Assembly (NCBI RefSeq): GCF_900636545.1
Contig: NZ_LR134290.1
Span: 4,030,001 to 4,094,000, forward strand
DNA: 64,000 nt
Source: Pseudomonas mendocina
GTDB lineage: Bacteria; Pseudomonadota; Gammaproteobacteria; Pseudomonadales; Pseudomonadaceae
Reading direction: 5' to 3'
Position 1 is the stretch's first letter. Each line of letters starts with the position of its first letter. A program made the translations under genes and the position numbers. Shown here in pieces: positions 60,711 through 64,000 of this stretch. Under the pieces are notes generated by a model. That model did not search any database. It was given only the letters and a program-made list of their open reading frames with translations, and was not told the origin of the DNA.

Positions 60711-62636
60711 TTAGAAGTTCATACCGAAGCTGAGCGCGACGAAATCGCGGTCACGCTGGGTGTTGTACTTTCCGCCACCGAAGAAACTGGTGTAAGACAG
60801 GTCGGCGGTATAGGTGTTCTGGTACTCGGCGTTCAGACCAAGACTCACAGCCTTGCGACCCTCCTCAAAGTTGGCGCCTGGGCCTGGAGAGTAGCCCTTC
60901 ACGTCATGCGACCAGGCCACACTCGGGCGCAGGTTCACACCGGCGACTGCGTTCGGGTAGTCCCAGATCGCGCGAGCGCGATAGCCCCACGAATCTGCGG
61001 TTGTGAAGCCATCATTTTCACAATAACGACCAACGTTACGATCAGCGGCGTTGCCAAGGGTGCCTGCGTTAAGCGCTTGGCAAGTAGGCAGGCCGCTGAG
61101 ATCGCCATCCAGTGGTCCAGGCCCGAACACCGGGTCACGCCCGTAGCGAGCTTCGCTGTTGCTTTCCAGACCGCCAACATGAGTCCAGCCGATCTCACCT
61201 ACCAAGGTCAGACGGCTAGCGCCCATGACTTGATCGAAGAAGTGGGTGAAGGTCGTTTGCAGTTGAGTGATCTCTTTACGACGATAGCCATGCAGATCAG
61301 TACCTGGCTGTCCATCCAGGACTGAACCATTCCCATACACTGGAACGCCGCCGATGCTGATCGGATCAAGACCAGCGTAAAGAATATCGGTTGTATTGAG
61401 CTGGACAGGGGCATTCGGGCGATAACTTAGCTCACCACTCCAAGCGGTACCGGTAGGCAACGTGGTGGAGAAGCTGAGGCCATAAAGACGAATGTCCTCG
61501 GGATACTCGATAAAGTAGCTGGAGTTACCTGCCATCGCTGCAGCAGCCAGCCGGGCTGCAGTAGCAGCACCGACAATACCAGCAGCCCCCGTGGCGATTG
61601 CATTGATTTGATCGACGACCGCTTGATCGGCACCACGACCACTAAAGATCGGGGCTCGACTATGGTAATTCATGAAGTAAGCGCCGAATTCGGTATCAAG
61701 CGGCTCGAAGAGATAGCGGAATGCAACACCGAACTGCCCACTATCACGCGCATCGCGGTCAGGTCCGCGCTCAACCAGCAGCCCCTCATCCCACGGAGAA
61801 GGCGTTACCCCCGCACTTCCCAGAAGACTGTTGATCAACGCAATGGACGCAGGATCATTGGTCAATACCGCCAAGTTCTGATCGCAGCCATCTGCGACTA
61901 CGTCGGCTTGGGAGAAGAATGTTCCGCAGTTATCAACAACGGTTTGATCCCACTCCAACTGATAGAAAGCCTCCATCGACAGATTGTCGGTAAGGCTTTG
62001 CGCCACATAGAACATGTTGACCGGGATCAAACCCTCCTTGATCTCGGCACCTGGGCGTCGGAAAGCAGCCACATCAACAGGGTTGATGGCGTTGATGCCA
62101 TTCTGGATGAAAGTACTCTCGCCCCAGCTCACAACCTGCTTACCCAAGCGTACAGAGCCGGGTTGATTGCCAATGGCATAGTTGTGATAGATGAAGGCAT
62201 CGAGAATTTCGGCACCGGAAGACTGCGCGCCTTCTTTACGATTGCTGTCGCTGATGTCCTTGAACGGGCGACTTTCATCTTTCAGCTCGAAGTCATACCA
62301 GTACTTCCCACGAACGAATACACCGGTATCGCCATATTTCAATTCGAGGTCATGGATACCCTTGAAGATTTTGGAGAAAGTCTCACCGCGTTTGAAGTTC
62401 AGGTGACCATCATCCGAAGTTTGGGATAGACCACGACCACCATTGTTCACGCCGATGAGATCCTTGTCGGCTTTTTCGGTCGACCAGCTAGCACCAACGG
62501 AGAGCTGCGAGTCGAACTGCCCTTCGATCTCACCGATATTGAAGGTCACGCCGAATGCCGGTGCGGCAAGGGTAGAGGCGAGGCTGACGGCAAGCGGCAG
62601 TTTCGCCAGGCGCCAGTAGGGTGTTGTTTTTGTCAT
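60711..62636 (-). CDS. DUF1302 outer-membrane beta-barrel protein
   Basis: A 641-residue DUF1302 protein: signal peptide (about 1-29, ending APAFG), then a repetitive aromatic/glycine-rich barrel with alternating hydrophobic strands, ending in LSFGMNF, whose C-terminal Phe is the usual BAM recognition signal. The family is assigned to the outer membrane and pairs with DUF1329. It probably forms a channel or export/uptake port for a hydrophobic compound, but the substrate is unknown. GGAG lies 8 nt before the ATG. The promoter region holds the PsrA-like and second palindromes described at 62802-62827. Confidence 0.9.
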   Translation of the reverse strand: MTKTTPYWRLAKLPLAVSLASTLAAPAFGVTFNIGEIEGQFDSQLSVGASWSTEKADKDLIGVNNGGRGLSQTSDDGHLNFKRGETFSKIFKGIHDLELKYGDTGVFVRGKYWYDFELKDESRPFKDISDSNRKEGAQSSGAEILDAFIYHNYAIGNQPGSVRLGKQVVSWGESTFIQNGINAINPVDVAAFRRPGAEIKEGLIPVNMFYVAQSLTDNLSMEAFYQLEWDQTVVDNCGTFFSQADVVADGCDQNLAVLTNDPASIALINSLLGSAGVTPSPWDEGLLVERGPDRDARDSGQFGVAFRYLFEPLDTEFGAYFMNYHSRAPIFSGRGADQAVVDQINAIATGAAGIVGAATAARLAAAAMAGNSSYFIEYPEDIRLYGLSFSTTLPTGTAWSGELSYRPNAPVQLNTTDILYAGLDPISIGGVPVYGNGSVLDGQPGTDLHGYRRKEITQLQTTFTHFFDQVMGASRLTLVGEIGWTHVGGLESNSEARYGRDPVFGPGPLDGDLSGLPTCQALNAGTLGNAADRNVGRYCENDGFTTADSWGYRARAIWDYPNAVAGVNLRPSVAWSHDVKGYSPGPGANFEEGRKAVSLGLNAEYQNTYTADLSYTSFFGGGKYNTQRDRDFVALSFGMNF

Positions 62637-62801
62637 CGACGCTACTCCATGTGTTTTTTGTTATGGATGCTTGGACTATAGCCAGCGGGTGGTACTGCTT
62701 GATCCCTCGAAAGTGTGATTTGCAGCCCCCAGGCACTCTGGCTCGCAGGTTTCAGGCCCTGCCCCTAGCCAAGCATGGACGTGAAACAGCAATTAGCAAG
62801 C

Positions 62802-62827
62802 CAAACGCTTGTTTGACTGACCAGTCA
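62802..62827. promoter_or_regulatory. Two abutting palindromes upstream of the DUF1302 gene
   Basis: CAAAC-GCTT-GTTTG (62802-62815) is a perfect palindrome that fits the PsrA consensus (G/C)AAAC-N2-4-GTTT(G/C). TGACTG-AC-CAGTCA (62814-62827) is a second perfect palindrome, 6-bp arms with a 2-nt spacer, typical of TetR-type operators. They share two bases. The region lies about 165 bp upstream of the DUF1302 ATG and 26 bp past the acyl-CoA ligase stop codon. Neither regulator has been shown to bind here. Confidence 0.6.
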
Positions 62828-62853
62828 CACCAACCAGCCAGTCAGTTCGCACC

Positions 62854-64000
62854 TCACAGCGTAGACAGGAACGCGCTGCCAGCCTCCTGCCACTGGGCGA
62901 TTTCGACGCGGATGCGCTTCTTGTCCAGTTTGCCGACACTGGTCTTGGGAATTTCAGTAACAAGCGCGATCTGCGTGGGAATCGCCCACTTGTTGATGTG
63001 ACCCTGCTCGACGAAAGGCTTGAGGTGGTCCTTGAGCCCCTTGGCGTCCAATCCCTGCTCTTCACGCAGCACCAGCAATGCGAAAGGACGTTCGCCCCAC
63101 TGCGGGTCCGGCACACCCACCACCGCGACCTCACGCACCGTCGGATGTCGACTGATCAGGTCCTCCAGCTCCAGAGAGGAAATCCACTCGCCACCGGTCT
63201 TGATCACATCCTTGATGCGGTCACGAATTTCGATGAAGCCCATGCCGTCGATGGTCGCCACGTCGCCGGTATGCAGCCAGCCATGGGCCCAGAGCTCCTC
63301 GCCCTTTTCCGGCTCACGGAAATAGCCTTGGGTCAGCCAGGGCGCACGCAGCACCAGCTCGCCTTGCGATTCACCGTCGCTCGGCAGCAGCTTGCCATCG
63401 GCATCCATGATCGCGGCCTCCACCAGCGGTACCGGAATGCCGGCTTTGATTCGGTAAGTGGTGCGCTCGTCCTCGCTGCCGGCACGTAACTCTTCATTGA
63501 GGTAGGCACAGGAAATCAGCGGGCAGGTTTCGGACATCCCGTAGGCCGCAGTCAGCTGGATACCACGAGCCTTGGCCGCCTCGTAGAGGGCGCGATTCAG
63601 TGCGCTGCCGCCGATGATCATCTTCATGCCGCCAAAATCATGGCCCTGCGCACCGGGTGCTCCCAGCACCATCTGCAAAATGGTCGGGACGCAGTGGGAG
63701 AAGTTGACCTTCTCCTCCTTGATCAGCCGGCAAAGCATGTCCGGTTCGTAGCGACCGGGGTACACCTGCTTGACCCCGAGCATGGTGGCCACGTACGGCA
63801 CGCCCCAGGCATGCACATGGAACATAGGCGTGATCGGCATGTAGACATCGTCATTGCCCAACAGGCGAATGCTGTCCAGTCCTCCCATGGTGGTGGCCAT
63901 GGACATGGTGTGCAGCACCAGTTGCCGATGGGTGAAGTAAACCCCCTTGGGGTTGCCGGTGGTGCCGGTGGTATAGAAGGTGGTAGCGACCGAGTTCTCG
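62854..64000 (-). CDS. Fatty-acyl-CoA ligase (partial, 5' end outside window)
   Basis: AMP-forming acyl-CoA synthetase, AlkK-like. The 3' 382 codons are present; the frame is open through the right edge, so the N-terminal part is missing. Visible motifs: the P-loop TTGTTGNPKGV near the window edge, YGMSETCPL, the A8 hinge GWLHTGDVATIDGMGFIEIRDRIKDVIKTGGEWIS and the C-terminal catalytic Lys in KTSVGKLDKK. Medium- or long-chain carboxylates are the likely substrate. It lies 217 bp upstream of the DUF1302 gene on the same strand; the gap holds an operator-like region, so the two could be one unit or separately controlled. Confidence 0.93.
   Translation of the reverse strand, partial: ENSVATTFYTTGTTGNPKGVYFTHRQLVLHTMSMATTMGGLDSIRLLGNDDVYMPITPMFHVHAWGVPYVATMLGVKQVYPGRYEPDMLCRLIKEEKVNFSHCVPTILQMVLGAPGAQGHDFGGMKMIIGGSALNRALYEAAKARGIQLTAAYGMSETCPLISCAYLNEELRAGSEDERTTYRIKAGIPVPLVEAAIMDADGKLLPSDGESQGELVLRAPWLTQGYFREPEKGEELWAHGWLHTGDVATIDGMGFIEIRDRIKDVIKTGGEWISSLELEDLISRHPTVREVAVVGVPDPQWGERPFALLVLREEQGLDAKGLKDHLKPFVEQGHINKWAIPTQIALVTEIPKTSVGKLDKKRIRVEIAQWQEAGSAFLSTL

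Overview
This window is bacterial chromosome from a Pseudomonas. The protein sequences, the gene order (infB-nusA-rimP, secG-tpiA-glmM-folP-ftsH, carAB-dapB-dnaJ-dnaK-grpE, recN/fur/bamE, smpB/lldPD, slyD/ackA/pta) and the short GC-rich inverted repeats all fit that genus. By general similarity I would guess the mendocina/oleovorans side of the genus, but that is inference. I see no rRNA, no insertion sequence, no prophage and no CRISPR array.

Left third (1-27 kb), mostly minus strand: translation and transcription factors (infB, nusA, rimP) preceded by initiator tRNA-fMet and tRNA-Leu(GAG), each with its own terminator; then secG, tpiA, glmM, folP, ftsH, rlmE and divergent yhbY; greA-carB-carA behind a strong hairpin that may be an attenuator; dapB; the dnaJ-dnaK-grpE chaperone genes with two clear sigma-32 promoters; recN with a LexA box; fur and bamE back to back; rnfH-ratA with a sodium-symporter gene; and smpB.

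Middle (27-49 kb): a lactate regulon, with a GntR/FCD repressor divergent from lldP-lldD-dld and a textbook 17-bp operator in front of lldP. A patch of REP-like repeats separates it from clpB (sigma-32 promoter), a nitroreductase, glutathione peroxidase, slyD, a small DUF3565 gene, ackA-pta and an acyltransferase. Then come two large signalling genes: a REC-PAS-GGDEF-EAL protein and a CHASE-PAS-PAS hybrid histidine kinase with three receiver domains.

Right part (49-64 kb) is more accessory. It holds two tandem OmpA-type glycine-zipper lipoproteins, a metallo-beta-lactamase-fold hydrolase with an AraC regulator, a PF10118-like protein, an alpha/beta hydrolase, a TetR regulator, an exported protein of unknown function, a MalT/AlkS-like LuxR regulator, the DUF1329-DUF1302 envelope pair, and a fatty-acyl-CoA ligase that runs off the right edge. 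Two abutting palindromes in front of the DUF1302 gene, one matching the PsrA fatty-acid-responsive consensus, suggest that this last cluster takes up and activates a hydrophobic carboxylate.

The least explained items are this right-end locus, a 25-codon reading frame in front of lldP, a possible leader-peptide attenuator in front of carA, and a nearly leaderless smpB.
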